A program made the translations under genes and the position numbers. The notes beneath the pieces are model-generated. The model ran no database searches. It was not told the DNA's origin and saw only the letters and a list, made by a program, of their open reading frames with translations. Below are positions 1-9,653 of a DNA stretch of 64,000 nucleotides, in pieces. The stretch covers positions 6,014,001-6,078,000 of the forward strand of contig NZ_CP025624.1 in assembly GCF_002874965.1 (NCBI RefSeq), given 5' to 3'. Source of the DNA: Pseudomonas sp. NC02 (lineage in GTDB: Bacteria; Pseudomonadota; Gammaproteobacteria; Pseudomonadales; Pseudomonadaceae). Numbering within the stretch: the first letter of the stretch is position 1; every line of letters starts with the position of its first letter.

Positions 1-251
1 ACGGCATCGACCTCAAGAGCTACGAGTTTGGCAGCGTGTTCGTCGACCCGCCGCGTGCCGGCATGGACCCGGACACCTGCGAGCTGACCCGGCGCTTCGA
101 GAACATCCTGTACATCTCCTGCAACCCGGAGACGTTGGCGGCGAACATTGCGCAACTGCATGACACGCACCGGATTACCCAGTGCGCGATGTTTGACCAG
201 TTCCCGTGGACGCACCACATGGAATCGGGTGTGTTACTGACCCGGCGTTAA
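1..251 (+). CDS. trmA: tRNA (uracil-5-)-methyltransferase TrmA, 3' end only
   Basis: This is the last ~83 residues of an S-adenosylmethionine-dependent enzyme that makes 5-methyluridine (T54) in the T-loop of tRNA; the start lies outside the window. The visible part holds the family's end motifs: DPPRAG followed by a Cys-containing [11 protein letters not shown] segment (the catalytic Cys region), and the final [13 protein letters not shown] with the Glu that acts as general base. The reading frame runs unbroken from base 1 to TAA at 249-251. RumA/RlmD-type 23S rRNA methyltransferases share the fold, but the tail fits TrmA best. Confidence 0.85.
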   Translation, partial: GIDLKSYEFGSVFVDPPRAGMDPDTCELTRRFENILYISCNPETLAANIAQLHDTHRITQCAMFDQFPWTHHMESGVLLTRR

Positions 252-277
252 ATCCCCAGCACTGCAAAGATCAAAAT

Positions 278-384
278 GTGGGAGCCGTCGAGCTTTAGCG
301 AGGCCGCGATGGCGGTGGGTCAGACAGGAAAATGTCATCAGCCCCGCCGCCATCGCAGCCTCGCCAAGGCTCGACAGCTCCCAC
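278..384. repeat. REPIN-like inverted repeat, divergent family
   Basis: Two arms of about 27 bases face each other. The left arm starts GTGGGAGCCGTCGAGC and the right arm is its near reverse complement, ending CTCGACAGCTCCCAC. Inside these lie further complementary segments (CGATGGCGG with CCGCCATCG). The element sits between the stop of trmA and the stop of hasF, two convergent genes. The arm sequence differs from the other REP elements in the window, so it belongs to another REP subgroup. Confidence 0.75.
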
Positions 385-414
385 AGTGGATCGGTGTGTT
401 AGCCGATATAGCCA

Positions 415-1743
415 TCATGCCGATGGCTGGAAATACCCCGCCAACGCCCGCAGGTCCTGCTCGTTCAGCAACCCTGCAAAATACTTCAGTTGTATCCGCG
501 CCAGCAGATACGCATGCCGCGCATCCGCCAGGTCGCGGCGTGCCGTGAACAGTTGCTGCTCGGCATCCAGCACATCGAGGTTGACGCGCTCGCCACCGGT
601 CACGCTTTTCTTCGTCGCCGTCACCAGGGCGGTGGCCGAGCTGACCGCCATTTCATACGCCCGCACTTTGGCCGCGCCGCTGGTGTTGAGGTTGAATTGC
701 TTGCGCAGTTCGATCAGCGTCCTGGCGGTCTGCGCGTCCAGTTCATATTGGGCCTGGGACAGTTGATTGGCGGCCTGGCGCGTCGACGCCGACACCGAGC
801 CACCGGCGAACAGCGGCAGGCTGACCTGGATGCCGACGCTGTTGGTGTCGTACTTCTGGTTGTAGCTGCTTTCCGAATCCGAGCTGGTCTGGCGGCTGCT
901 CGCATACAGGCTGACCTTGGGCATGTGCCCAGCGCGCTTGCGCTCCACTTCGTATTCGGCGACGTCCAGCGCGTGGTGCTGGGATTTGAGCTCCGGGTTG
1001 TTGGCCATCGCCATTTCCCGCCAGGTCTCGAAACGGTTGGGCTCCAGCGGCGGGATCTCGAACTGGCGAGTCAGCGGCGCCAACTCGTCTACCTGCAACG
1101 GCTGGCCCACAATCGCTTCCAGCTCGCGCAAGGCTGCGTCCTGGGTGTCCAGGGATTCGATCTCTTCGGCCTGGGCCAGGCTCAGGCGTGCCTGGGTTTC
1201 CAGCACATCGGTGCGGGTGCCCTCGCCGCCCTTGAGCAGCCGTTCATTGAGTTGCAGGCGCTCGGCATACGCGCGTTTCTGGGCGCGGCTCAGCTCGATC
1301 CGCTCCTGGGCCAGCAACGCCTGGCTGTAGGCGCTCAACACCCGCACGGCCAGTTCCTGGCTCTTGCTGCGAAAGCGTTCATCGGCAAACAGCGCCTGCG
1401 CTGCACCCTGGCGATAGCGCGCATAGGCTTCGTAATCGAGCAGCGGTTGTTGCAGGGTCAGGGTCGAGGCATAGCTGCGGTAATCGCGGTCGCTGGTGAC
1501 GTTGCCCACCGCCGTCGACTGGGTGACTTCGGACTCATTGCGCGAGTTGTTGTAGCTCCAGGACAGGTTCGGCAACAGCCCGGCGCGGCCGATGATGCGG
1601 TTTTCCTCGCCGGCCTCGCGCTCCTGGATTGCCGCCTGAAACGTCGGGTCGTTGCGCAGGGCCAAGTCATAGGCGTCGAGCAATCCCAGCGCCTGAACCG
1701 ATCCACTGCAGGCACAACACAGACCGAATAACAGCGCCTTCAT
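415..1743 (-). CDS. hasF: TolC-family outer-membrane channel of the hemophore type I secretion system
   Basis: The 442-residue protein begins with a signal peptide ([20 protein letters not shown]), followed by the two outer-membrane efflux protein repeats typical of TolC (long amphipathic, Gln/Ala-rich helices). It should form the trimeric outer-membrane duct of the type I exporter. Its ATG overlaps the stop of the upstream adaptor gene by four bases (ATGA), which places it as the last gene of the has operon. The name hasF rests on this context; by sequence alone it could be called AprF/TolC-like. The length is normal for the family and no damage is seen. Confidence 0.88.
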   Translation of the reverse strand: MKALLFGLCCACSGSVQALGLLDAYDLALRNDPTFQAAIQEREAGEENRIIGRAGLLPNLSWSYNNSRNESEVTQSTAVGNVTSDRDYRSYASTLTLQQPLLDYEAYARYRQGAAQALFADERFRSKSQELAVRVLSAYSQALLAQERIELSRAQKRAYAERLQLNERLLKGGEGTRTDVLETQARLSLAQAEEIESLDTQDAALRELEAIVGQPLQVDELAPLTRQFEIPPLEPNRFETWREMAMANNPELKSQHHALDVAEYEVERKRAGHMPKVSLYASSRQTSSDSESSYNQKYDTNSVGIQVSLPLFAGGSVSASTRQAANQLSQAQYELDAQTARTLIELRKQFNLNTSGAAKVRAYEMAVSSATALVTATKKSVTGGERVNLDVLDAEQQLFTARRDLADARHAYLLARIQLKYFAGLLNEQDLRALAGYFQPSA

Positions 1744-3071
1744 TCTTCCACCAACGCCATGTGAGTCCGATCCAGCAAGGGTTTGAACAGGTAGTTGAGC
1801 ATCGAGCGCTCACCGGTTTTGACGAACGCTTCCACCGGCATGCCCGGGCGAATCTGCAAGCCGTCGAGCTGGCGCATGCCAGCTGCACTGACCTGGGCGC
1901 GCAAGGTGTAATACGGCTCATCGGTGCGCTCGTCGACCTGGCGGTCGGCCGACACCAGCGTCACTTCACCGGCAATGCGTGGGGTGGTGCTCTGGTTGAA
2001 CGCCGAGAACAGCAACTCCACCGGCAAGCCCGGGTGCACCTTGTCGACCATCTGCACCGGCACCCGCGCTTCCACCAGCAGCGGTTCGCCCTGGGGCACG
2101 ATGTCCATCAGCGCCTGGCCGGGCTTGACCACGCCGCCTTCGGTGTACACCTCCAGCCCCACCACCACGCCAGCCGCCGGCGCGCGCACCAGGCTGTTGG
2201 CCAGTTCGAATTCGGCCGAGGCCAACCGGTTGCGCAAGTCGTCGCTGCGGGTGCGGGTTTCGGCCAGTTGGCCGCGCAGGTCTTTCTGGAAGTCTTCGCC
2301 GAGCTGGCGGATGCGCAGGCGCAGTTCAAGGACTTGCCGTTGCAACTGGCCGATGCGGCCGAAATCCTCGGCAATCGCACCGTCGAGCTGGGCATACAGC
2401 CGTTCATTTTCCAGCAGCCGATTGCGCGGAATGTAGCCGTCCCGCGCCAGCTCGCGCAGGCCTTGCAGTTGTTCATTCATCGCGGTGCGTTGCAGCACTT
2501 TGCTGGCCTGGGATTCCCGGGTGCCGCGCAATTGTGCCTCGGCACCGGCGATGGTTTCCCGCAGGCCTTGCTGCTCCGTGGCCAGGGCCTGGACGCGACT
2601 GCTGAACAGTTGCCGTTGCAGGCTCAAGGTGGCGGCGGCCTCAGGCTCGTTCAGCAGTTCGGGGCCGAAGACGATGGCCGACAAGCCTTCGCTCTCGGCA
2701 CTCAAGCGCGCTTCGCTGGCCCGGGACGCAATGAACTGGCTGCGCAAAGACTGCATCTGCCCGCGCAACGGGGTTTCCTTCAGGCGGACCAATACCTGGC
2801 CGGCGCTTACCACCTCGCCATCGCGCACCTCGATCCGCTCGACGATCCCGCCCGCGGGGTGCTGCACCGTCTTGCGGTGCCCCGACACCATGACCTTGCC
2901 GGACACCGCCACGCCCTTGTCCAACGGTGCCAGCGTGGCCCAGCCCAGGAACCCGGCAAACCCGCCGAGCACCAGCAACCAGCCCAGGCGCGCGTATTTT
3001 TTATCGTCCAGCGCCAGCACGTTGTTCACCGGCGGCACGCTGTTGTCCGTCACAAGCACAGGTCGGCTCAT
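1740..3071 (-). CDS. hasE: HlyD-family periplasmic adaptor of type I secretion, HasE-like
   Basis: This 443-residue membrane-fusion protein has a short cytoplasmic N-terminus, one transmembrane helix at about residues 29-48 ([22 protein letters not shown]), a split lipoyl/barrel-sandwich domain ([25 protein letters not shown] early, [12 protein letters not shown] late), and a long central coiled coil rich in Arg, Glu and Gln. It joins the ABC exporter in the inner membrane to the TolC-like channel. Its start overlaps the hasD stop by four bases, so the two are translationally coupled. Family and neighbours agree; substrate specificity for HasA is inferred from the operon. Confidence 0.93.
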   Translation of the reverse strand: MSRPVLVTDNSVPPVNNVLALDDKKYARLGWLLVLGGFAGFLGWATLAPLDKGVAVSGKVMVSGHRKTVQHPAGGIVERIEVRDGEVVSAGQVLVRLKETPLRGQMQSLRSQFIASRASEARLSAESEGLSAIVFGPELLNEPEAAATLSLQRQLFSSRVQALATEQQGLRETIAGAEAQLRGTRESQASKVLQRTAMNEQLQGLRELARDGYIPRNRLLENERLYAQLDGAIAEDFGRIGQLQRQVLELRLRIRQLGEDFQKDLRGQLAETRTRSDDLRNRLASAEFELANSLVRAPAAGVVVGLEVYTEGGVVKPGQALMDIVPQGEPLLVEARVPVQMVDKVHPGLPVELLFSAFNQSTTPRIAGEVTLVSADRQVDERTDEPYYTLRAQVSAAGMRQLDGLQIRPGMPVEAFVKTGERSMLNYLFKPLLDRTHMALVEE

Positions 3072-4810
3072 GCTTTTTTTCCTTCACCGAGGCGGTAGCT
3101 CATGCTCATCGCCGACACCGGTTTGGGCGGCGCGGCCGCCGGTTTCTGCGTGGCCTCCAGCACCCGCGCCGTGGGCCCGAACGCCTGCAACTGGCCGTCC
3201 CGCAGAATCAGTAATTGGTCCGTCAACGCCAGCACAGGGGTCTTGTGGGTGATCAGCACCAGCGTGCGACGCTGCGCCTTGAGCAAGGTGATGGCATGGA
3301 GCAAGGCCTGCTCGCCGGCCTCATCGAGATTGGAATTGGGCTCATCCAGTACGATCAGCGCAGGCACGCCGTACAGCGCTCGCGCCAGCGCGACACGTTG
3401 CTTCTGCCCGCCGGACAACCCGGCACCGCCCTCCCCCAGTTGGGTGTCGTAGCCTTGGGGCAACTGCAGGATCAGTTGATGCACGCCGGCCATTTGCGCG
3501 GCAGCGAGCACCTTGTCCGAATCCACGGTGTCGAAACGCGCGATGTTGTCGGCAATGCTGCCGGCGAACAGCTGGATGTCCTGGGGCAGATACCCAATGT
3601 GCGGGCCGAGTTGCTGCTTGTCCCATTGCGCCAGGTCCGCGCCGTCCAGCCGCACCTTGCCGGCCAAGGGCGCCCAGGCCCCCACCAGCAACCGCGCCAG
3701 GGTCGACTTGCCGCAACCGGAAGGCCCGATCACGCCCAGCACGTCACCGGCAGGCAGGCTGAACCCGAGGTTGGCCAACGCGGGCCGACGACTGCCGGGC
3801 GCACACGCGCTTACCTGTTCGACCGTCAACTGGCCGCTGGGCGCCGGCAAGCTCATGCGCTCGGTGCGCGCCGGGTTGGCCGCCAGCATCAGGGTCAAAC
3901 GGTCATAGGCCAGGCGCGCCGAACTCCACTGTTTCCACACGCCGATCAGTTGGTCGATAGGGCTCAGTACCCGCCCCATCAGGATCGAGCCGGCGATCAT
4001 CATGCCCGGCGTAATCGCCCCCTGCACCGCCAGCAATGCACCCAGACCGAGGACCAATGACTGCAACGCCAGGCGTACGCCCTTGGACCAGGCACTGATG
4101 GCAGCGGTCTTTTCACTGGCCAGGTTCTGCGCCGCCAGAAACGCCTGGTGCTGGGCAAACCAGCGCGCACGCAGGGTTGCCAGCATGCCCATGGCTTCGA
4201 TGGCTTCGGCATTGCGCAGGTTGGCCGTGGCCTGCTGGCTGGCGCTGATCGACAGCTGATTGGCCTGAGTCAACGGTGCCTGGCAGATGTGCTGGTTGGC
4301 CCACGCCAGCGCCATCAGCATCAGCGCACCGGCCAGCGCCAGGACGCCGAGCCAGGGGTGGAACAGGAAGATCACCAGCAAGTACACCGGAAACCACGGC
4401 GCATCAAAAAATGCGAACAGCGCCTGGCCGGTGGCGAACTGGCGCAAGGTCGTCAGGTCGCTCAACGCCTGCCCAGCCGCCTGGGTACCGCCCTTGAGTT
4501 GCGCCTCGAACGCGGCGTCGTACACCCGCTGGTTCAGGCGCATGTCCATCTGTGTGCCAAGACGGATCACCACCTGGCTGCGCACCCACTCCAGCGCGCC
4601 CATCAAGCCGAACAAGCCAAGGATCATCAGCGTCAGCATCAACAGGGTCATCGAGTTGCCGGAGGCCAGCACCCGGTCGTAGACCTGCAACATGTACAGC
4701 GCCGGGGCCAGCATCAACAGGTTGATCACTGCCGAAAACAAGCCAATGTTGAGGAAGCCACTTTTATAGGCCGTGAGAGCGGCCAGGGTTTCGTTGCCGG
4801 CATGGCGCAT
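3068..4810 (-). CDS. hasD: Type I secretion ABC transporter (permease plus ATPase), HasD-like
   Basis: The predicted 580-residue inner-membrane exporter drives HasA secretion with ATP. The N-terminal half holds six membrane helices (ABC type 1 transmembrane domain). The C-terminal half holds the nucleotide-binding domain with Walker [10 protein letters not shown], signature LSGGQKQR and Walker B LIVLDEP. I place the start at ATG 4810 ([18 protein letters not shown]), where similarity to the family begins; a longer frame from GTG 4888 would add 26 unlikely residues. It is separated from hasA by about 175 bases that contain a hairpin, so it is probably expressed less than hasA. Confidence 0.92.
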   Translation of the reverse strand: MRHAGNETLAALTAYKSGFLNIGLFSAVINLLMLAPALYMLQVYDRVLASGNSMTLLMLTLMILGLFGLMGALEWVRSQVVIRLGTQMDMRLNQRVYDAAFEAQLKGGTQAAGQALSDLTTLRQFATGQALFAFFDAPWFPVYLLVIFLFHPWLGVLALAGALMLMALAWANQHICQAPLTQANQLSISASQQATANLRNAEAIEAMGMLATLRARWFAQHQAFLAAQNLASEKTAAISAWSKGVRLALQSLVLGLGALLAVQGAITPGMMIAGSILMGRVLSPIDQLIGVWKQWSSARLAYDRLTLMLAANPARTERMSLPAPSGQLTVEQVSACAPGSRRPALANLGFSLPAGDVLGVIGPSGCGKSTLARLLVGAWAPLAGKVRLDGADLAQWDKQQLGPHIGYLPQDIQLFAGSIADNIARFDTVDSDKVLAAAQMAGVHQLILQLPQGYDTQLGEGGAGLSGGQKQRVALARALYGVPALIVLDEPNSNLDEAGEQALLHAITLLKAQRRTLVLITHKTPVLALTDQLLILRDGQLQAFGPTARVLEATQKPAAAPPKPVSAMSMSYRLGEGKKA

Positions 4811-4937
4811 CGAGGGAGTCTCATGGGGGAAATCGGGAAGCGCCGCCCGCGTTTGACACGCCGCGCGCCGCTGCGCAGAATTTGTCACCGCCGTCGCCCT
4901 GGCCTTCGAAACTCACGGCGACGACGGGGTTTACGCA

Positions 4938-4971
4938 GCGAATGGGAGAGCGATCTTCCATTCGCTTTTTT
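4938..4971. terminator. Hairpin between hasA and hasD, with T-run on the plus strand
   Basis: GCGAATGG (4938-4945) pairs with CCATTCGC (4958-4965), and TTTTTT follows on the plus strand. Read in the direction of the has operon (minus) it is an A-run followed by the hairpin, so it is not a full intrinsic terminator in that sense. It could slow or partly stop transcription or protect the 3' end of hasA mRNA, giving more hemophore than exporter. Confidence 0.55.
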
Positions 4972-4986
4972 CATTGCACAGCCACA

Positions 4987-5607
4987 TCAGGCAGCGAGTG
5001 CCCAGTCCTGTGCAACGTCCTGCACGCCTACCAGGGCGACGTCGGTGGTGGTTGCCGTAGCGTGTGCTGCCAGGCCGGCCGAGATCTCGTCGAAGGTGTT
5101 GGCGGTGGACAGGCCGAAGTCGTCCAGCAGGTTGTTGAGCACGGTTTCCAGTGCCGAGGTGTTGCCTTGCATCAGGCTGTAGATCACGTTCTGAACGTCG
5201 TTGCCGACGCGGCCTGCACCTTGTGCCGCGCTCACGTCAAGGCCGTTGAAAGCCACTTTGAACGCATCGAGGGTGAAGTCGCTGCCATTGCCGCCGCCCA
5301 GGCCGGTGCCCAGTTGAACGTTATCCAGGTTGCCCCACAGGTAGTGGTTTTCGTTGTGGCTGGCTGGCAGCGCCGGGTTGAATACGTAGTGCAGGCCGTT
5401 GCTGGTGTTGCTGTCGGCAATGAACGCGTAGTCGGAATTGTTGGCGCCGTGGGTCGAATACTGGTCGCCGCTCAGGGAGCCGTTGCTGAAGCCGCCGGTG
5501 TTGCTGCTGCCGTGACCCGCAGTGTTGAACCCCAGTGCCCAGTCGGTCAGGTAGTCCGAGACGGAGTAAGCACCGAGCGCAGCTTCGTAACTAACAGAAA
5601 TAGTCAT
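4987..5607 (-). CDS. hasA: Secreted heme acquisition hemophore HasA
   Basis: HasA is exported by the type I system, takes heme from host or environmental hemoproteins and hands it to HasR. The 206-residue protein starts MTISVSYEAALG and has no N-terminal signal peptide; the C-terminal end (about 50 residues, ending QDVAQDWALAA) acts as the secretion signal. Counting from ATG 5607, the heme-ligand loop carries His32 (FNTAGHGSS), the second axial ligand position is Tyr74 (LHYVF), and the supporting His is His88 (NHYLWG), matching His32/Tyr75/His83 of the Serratia protein. A GAGG ribosome site lies upstream. The preceding codon is GTG, so a one-residue longer form is possible. Confidence 0.96.
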   Translation of the reverse strand: MTISVSYEAALGAYSVSDYLTDWALGFNTAGHGSSNTGGFSNGSLSGDQYSTHGANNSDYAFIADSNTSNGLHYVFNPALPASHNENHYLWGNLDNVQLGTGLGGGNGSDFTLDAFKVAFNGLDVSAAQGAGRVGNDVQNVIYSLMQGNTSALETVLNNLLDDFGLSTANTFDEISAGLAAHATATTTDVALVGVQDVAQDWALAA

Positions 5608-5661
5608 CACTTAACCTCGTTATAAACAACACGATTGATCAGCACGCTCATACAGCGCACT

Positions 5662-5710
5662 TTTTGCCCACCCTTGGGCAAAACCGTTGGTTGATAAAGT
5701 GCCGTGGCAC
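5662..5710. terminator. Two hairpins in the hasR-hasA gap
   Basis: Just after the hasR stop (minus strand) lies GTGCC-GT-GGCAC (5699-5710), and farther on a perfect TTTTGCCC/GGGCAAAA inverted repeat (5662-5669 with 5676-5683). The second has U-rich ends in both directions. They probably set the 3' end or partial read-through of hasR mRNA before hasA, or stabilise the hasA message. Confidence 0.45.
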
Positions 5711-5715
5711 CTTGA

Positions 5716-8466
5716 TCAGAACTTGTATTCGAGCATCCCGCTCAACGTTCGCCCGCGCGCCAGGCTCAGGTTATTGGCGTCCCCCATCGCAACGAAGTAG
5801 GCCTCATCGGTGGCGTTTTCCAGCGCCAGGGCGATGTTCAATTGGTCGGTCATCCAGTAGCTGGCGTACAGGTCATAGAGGGTGTACTGGGGCCATAGCG
5901 CCTGGTCGATGAAGTCATAACCTTGTGAGTCGAGGTTCTCGCCATTGCCTGAGCTGTAGCGCACGCGGACGCCCATATCGAGTCGCTTTTCCAGGAAGCG
6001 CGCGCCCAGGGTCAGCGAGCCGCGATCAGCCGGCATATAGGTGGCGTTGCCCATGATCCGGCCACAGCTTTCCTTGTTGTTGGCGACATCGTCGTCCAGC
6101 ACCTCATACGTGGTCACCGGGCGCAGGCCGGTCGTGCCGTTTGGCCGGGTGTAGCGTTCATAGCGTGTGGTGGACGGCCCGTTCTTCTTCGCCCCGCCCA
6201 TGTAATAGTTCTTCGAGCAGAACTCATTACTGCCGATCATGTGGGTGTAACTAAGGTTGGCGTACGCCCGCCCCATGTCGTAGTTGAGCTGGTACTCCAC
6301 CCCCCGAAAGCGCGTGGGGTTGGTGTTATTGACGTACGCCATCGTGCCGAGAAAACCGCCGACGGAGGTCTCCGGCAAACTGACGCTGTGATTGAGGAAA
6401 GAGAAGTTCTCGATCCGGGTATCGAAGTAAGCCACCTTCATGCCCAGGCGGTCGTCACCGAACAGCAGTCCCTCTTTGAATACGTTCACGCCCATTTCCC
6501 AGTCCCGCGACTCTTCGGGTTTCAGGAACGGGTTGGGAAACACCCGCTCTGATGAGCTGCCACCGTGAGGACGCCCGGTCATGAAGGTTTCCGTTACCGC
6601 CGGCGGGCGCCAGCCCTTGCCCCAGCGGGCGTAGAGTTGCATCCAGTCCAGCCCCGGCTTTATGCCGATACCGAACGTGGGAGAGAACTGGCCCTCTTCT
6701 CTATCAATGTCGAAAACCTCCTCGACACGCTTGGCACCTACCGTGCTGCTGTAGAACCGATCGCGCCGGTACAGCGTCATCCCGGTGACCCCTTCCAGCC
6801 GATAGCGGTCGTACCGCAAGCCCGCATCCAGCGTCAGCCAGTCGCCATATTCGTACTGCAGGTTGTTGAACAGGCTGGCGATGGTGCGTTTGCCACCGGG
6901 CGTCCCGCCTTCAACGTAAGGCAACAGGCCGGAAAGGTTGGTGGCCTCGACCTTGTTGGTACTGGGCTTGAACTTGTCTTGATACACCTCCACGCCGTAG
7001 TTCCAACTCACATGCCCCAACGCATCGAAGTCGAACCGCGATGTGTTGTCGCCCTGTACACCCCAGGTATCGGTCTGAAAATGATCCGTGTAGCCCGCCA
7101 CATAGTTGCCGGAGGTCAGCGACGCGGTGTTGGGCGCATTGTCCCGGTCCATCTGTGTGGTGACGTAGTAGACCTTGGCCTTGAAATCGATCAGCGGGTT
7201 ATCCGGCGTGTAGCGATAATCCAGTCCGACGTTCCTGGCATTGAGGTTGTTCTTGCTGACGCGCTGGTAGTACACGCTCTGGTTATCCGGGGCGGTGTAG
7301 GCCCACGCGTCATTGCTGTCGCTGTCACTTTCCAGGTAGCTCAGTTGCACCCGTTGGTCATTGGGCAGGTTCAGGCCGAACTTGACGATTTGCGAGCGGG
7401 TCACGCTGCCGGTGTCACCGACCTCACTGTTCAGCCAATCGTCGAAGGCCGCAGGCTGGGAGTCACGAGCGCGCAAATGAGTGCCCAGTTTCTGGTCGTT
7501 GTGGGTACCGGCGCGGTAGTCGCCAAAATGCCGTTCGCTGTACCCCAGCAGCACGTCGCCGCGCTCGTCGCCAAAGGCAAACACACCGCTGCCGTTGAAA
7601 TAGGTGCCGTTACCCAGTTCACCAATCCCGCTACCGGCACGCAGACGCCCGCCATAGTCCTTGCCATCGGCCAGGAACTCACTGGCCTCCAGGGTCTTGA
7701 AGGATGCAATCCCGCCCAACACGGCAGCACCGCCCTGCCCGGACTGGCTGCCCTTGTCGATTTCGATGCTGGAGATGAATTCCGGGTCGATCAACATCGT
7801 GCCGTTGCGCTGCTGGTGGCCGTTGACGTTGAAGTTCTGGCGCATGCCGTCGATGTTCATGTTGACCCGGCCGTAGTCCTGCACGCCGCGGATGTTCACC
7901 GACAGGCCCGGGTCACGCTGGTTGACGGCGGTGTACACGCCGGCGGTTTCTTCGAGCATGTCGGCGGCGTGGCGTGGTGGGCGTTTGTCGATCTGCTCGC
8001 GACTGATCACGGCCACCGAGCGCGGTGTGTCGTACACCCAGTCGCTTGGCTTGCCGTTGGTGTTGCCGGTGATGGTGGTGGTGCCCACGGTCAGCGCACC
8101 GTCATGGTCGGCGCCGACGCGAGTCAGCGTCACCTGCCGGTCCCCGGTAAAGCGGTATTCCACCGGTGCACTGCCCACCAATCGGCCGAGGCCTTCCTGG
8201 GCGCTGTAACGGCCCTTGAGCGCGGTGCTGGTGAGGCCTTGCAGGCGCGCGCTGTCGAACAACACTTGCAACCCGGCCTGGTCGGCGAACGTCAGTACGG
8301 CAAGGCCCAAGGGTTGCGCCGCAATATCAAACGTCAACGTGACAGGCTGTGATTCACCGACTGGCGCCTCGGCGGCCTGCACCTGGCAGGCGGAGGCTAA
8401 CAGCCCCAGGTGGATGGCAAGGGCCAACCGGCTACCGGTGTTGCGCCCCTTGGTGATTGCAGACAT
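5716..8466 (-). CDS. hasR: TonB-dependent hemophore/heme receptor HasR
   Basis: The 916-residue outer-membrane receptor binds HasA-heme and imports heme with TonB energy. In order it has a signal peptide (ending near ASACQVQAAEA), an N-terminal STN signalling domain (about residues 45-110, DIAAQPLGLAVLTFADQAGLQVLF) that talks to the anti-sigma factor HasS, a plug domain (YDTPRSVAVISREQI, IRGVQDYGRVNMNIDG), and a 22-strand barrel ending in Phe (LEYKF). I chose ATG 8466, preceded by AAGGGA; an upstream ATG at 8490 has no ribosome site. The STN domain shows this is a transducing receptor, consistent with the hasI-hasS pair just upstream. Confidence 0.95.
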   Translation of the reverse strand: MSAITKGRNTGSRLALAIHLGLLASACQVQAAEAPVGESQPVTLTFDIAAQPLGLAVLTFADQAGLQVLFDSARLQGLTSTALKGRYSAQEGLGRLVGSAPVEYRFTGDRQVTLTRVGADHDGALTVGTTTITGNTNGKPSDWVYDTPRSVAVISREQIDKRPPRHAADMLEETAGVYTAVNQRDPGLSVNIRGVQDYGRVNMNIDGMRQNFNVNGHQQRNGTMLIDPEFISSIEIDKGSQSGQGGAAVLGGIASFKTLEASEFLADGKDYGGRLRAGSGIGELGNGTYFNGSGVFAFGDERGDVLLGYSERHFGDYRAGTHNDQKLGTHLRARDSQPAAFDDWLNSEVGDTGSVTRSQIVKFGLNLPNDQRVQLSYLESDSDSNDAWAYTAPDNQSVYYQRVSKNNLNARNVGLDYRYTPDNPLIDFKAKVYYVTTQMDRDNAPNTASLTSGNYVAGYTDHFQTDTWGVQGDNTSRFDFDALGHVSWNYGVEVYQDKFKPSTNKVEATNLSGLLPYVEGGTPGGKRTIASLFNNLQYEYGDWLTLDAGLRYDRYRLEGVTGMTLYRRDRFYSSTVGAKRVEEVFDIDREEGQFSPTFGIGIKPGLDWMQLYARWGKGWRPPAVTETFMTGRPHGGSSSERVFPNPFLKPEESRDWEMGVNVFKEGLLFGDDRLGMKVAYFDTRIENFSFLNHSVSLPETSVGGFLGTMAYVNNTNPTRFRGVEYQLNYDMGRAYANLSYTHMIGSNEFCSKNYYMGGAKKNGPSTTRYERYTRPNGTTGLRPVTTYEVLDDDVANNKESCGRIMGNATYMPADRGSLTLGARFLEKRLDMGVRVRYSSGNGENLDSQGYDFIDQALWPQYTLYDLYASYWMTDQLNIALALENATDEAYFVAMGDANNLSLARGRTLSGMLEYKF

Positions 8467-8600
8467 CGACGTTATCCCTTCGCTGACCATTCTTGTTTAT
8501 GCGAATACTTCTCACTTAACAGGACGTGTCAGGCGTCGGAACTCAGTAAGGTTTTTTTGAAAGTTTTTTCAAAGGGCGTAAACGGGGCCCGGCGACCCCA
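8467..8600. promoter_or_regulatory. hasS-hasR intergenic region, probable HasI-dependent promoter
   Basis: This 134-base AT-rich gap separates the anti-sigma gene from its receptor gene. It contains an inverted repeat TTTGAAA (8556-8562) / TTTCAAA (8567-8573) directly after the hasS stop. In Fec/Has-type systems the receptor gene has its own promoter read by the ECF sigma factor; I infer it lies here but cannot point to -35/-10 elements with confidence. Confidence 0.4.
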
Positions 8601-9590
8601 TCAATAGATCAGGCTCAGCCCCGCCAGATCAAAGCGCTGCACCTGTAATTCTTCGGTCAGGGTGCCGAGGGCCGTGTCGAGCATATCGAGGCGGAACACG
8701 CCGCTGACTTCACGGGTGCCGAGGTCGGCATTGGTCAGCACCACCTTGCCCGGCCGGTAGCGGTTGAGCTGTTCGATGACCTTGGCCAGCGGCAAGCGGT
8801 CGAAGATCAGCACACCGCGACGCCAACTGGTGGCGCGCTCCAGGTCGAAGTCGTCGAGGGCGACCACGCCGTTCTCCGGGCTGTAGCGCGCAGCCTGGCC
8901 TTCCTTGAGCACCGTTTCTTTCTGCGGCAGCGCCTGCAGCGTGACGGCCACACTGTGCTGCAACACTCCGACCCAGGCCTGCCGGTCGTCCTCACGCTCG
9001 ACCACAAACCGCGTGCCCAGGGCACGGGTTTGCCCGCTGGCGCTGTGCACCACGAACGGCCTTTTTTCCTCACCGGCCATGGGCGCCACATCAAAGATGG
9101 CCGAGCCTTTGATCAGGCTGATGCGCCGCTGCACACCGTCAAACTCCAGCTTGATCGCACTCGCAGAATCCAGTTGCACGCTGCTGCCGTCCGCCAGGTG
9201 CACGGTGCGCACTTCGCCTTTTTGGGTGAAGTAATCGGCCTGCACCTGCAGCAGCGCCTCAGGCCCGCGCACCCAGCCGACGCCCGCCACCACCAGCAAC
9301 AGCGCAACACTCGCCGCCATGCGCCACGGCCTGCGCCGACGAGGGCCGCGCACCGGCGCAGCGGTAGCGGGCGGCCGCTGGCGATGCACCGTCTCATCGC
9401 GATGCACCTCGCCCAGCGCCGCCCACGTCTGCTCGGCAAAACGCAGCGCCGCTTCATGGCGGCTGTCTCTGGCGATCCATTGGCGCAGCTCGGCCTGCTC
9501 CTGATCGGTCAGGGCGCCGGCGTGCAGGCGCACCGCCCAATCGGCAGCCGCCTCGGTAATGCTGTGCTGTTGCGGACCCGGGCTATTCAC
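8601..9590 (-). CDS. hasS: FecR-family anti-sigma regulator HasS
   Basis: The 329-residue inner-membrane sensor holds HasI until HasR reports bound HasA-heme. Residues about 10-60 form the cytoplasmic DUF4880-like domain (AADWAVRLHAGALTDQEQAELRQWI) that binds sigma. One membrane helix lies near 92-110 (MAASVALLLVVAGVGWV), followed by the periplasmic FecR domain (VHLADGSSVQLDSASAIKLEF) and a C-terminal STN-like segment. The start is a GTG at 9590. It lies 63 bases after hasI and in the same direction, as in other iron-sensing sigma/anti-sigma pairs. Confidence 0.92.
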   Translation of the reverse strand: MNSPGPQQHSITEAAADWAVRLHAGALTDQEQAELRQWIARDSRHEAALRFAEQTWAALGEVHRDETVHRQRPPATAAPVRGPRRRRPWRMAASVALLLVVAGVGWVRGPEALLQVQADYFTQKGEVRTVHLADGSSVQLDSASAIKLEFDGVQRRISLIKGSAIFDVAPMAGEEKRPFVVHSASGQTRALGTRFVVEREDDRQAWVGVLQHSVAVTLQALPQKETVLKEGQAARYSPENGVVALDDFDLERATSWRRGVLIFDRLPLAKVIEQLNRYRPGKVVLTNADLGTREVSGVFRLDMLDTALGTLTEELQVQRFDLAGLSLIY

Positions 9591-9653
9591 GTGTGAATCT
9601 CGAATTTTTCGTTATATAACGCTGTGACGTCTGACCCCAGGTTTGTCGGTAAT

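Noticed and set aside
8467..8490. hasR start at ATG 8490
   Set aside because: No ribosome site before it, while ATG 8466 has AAGGGA at good distance and starts a normal signal peptide.
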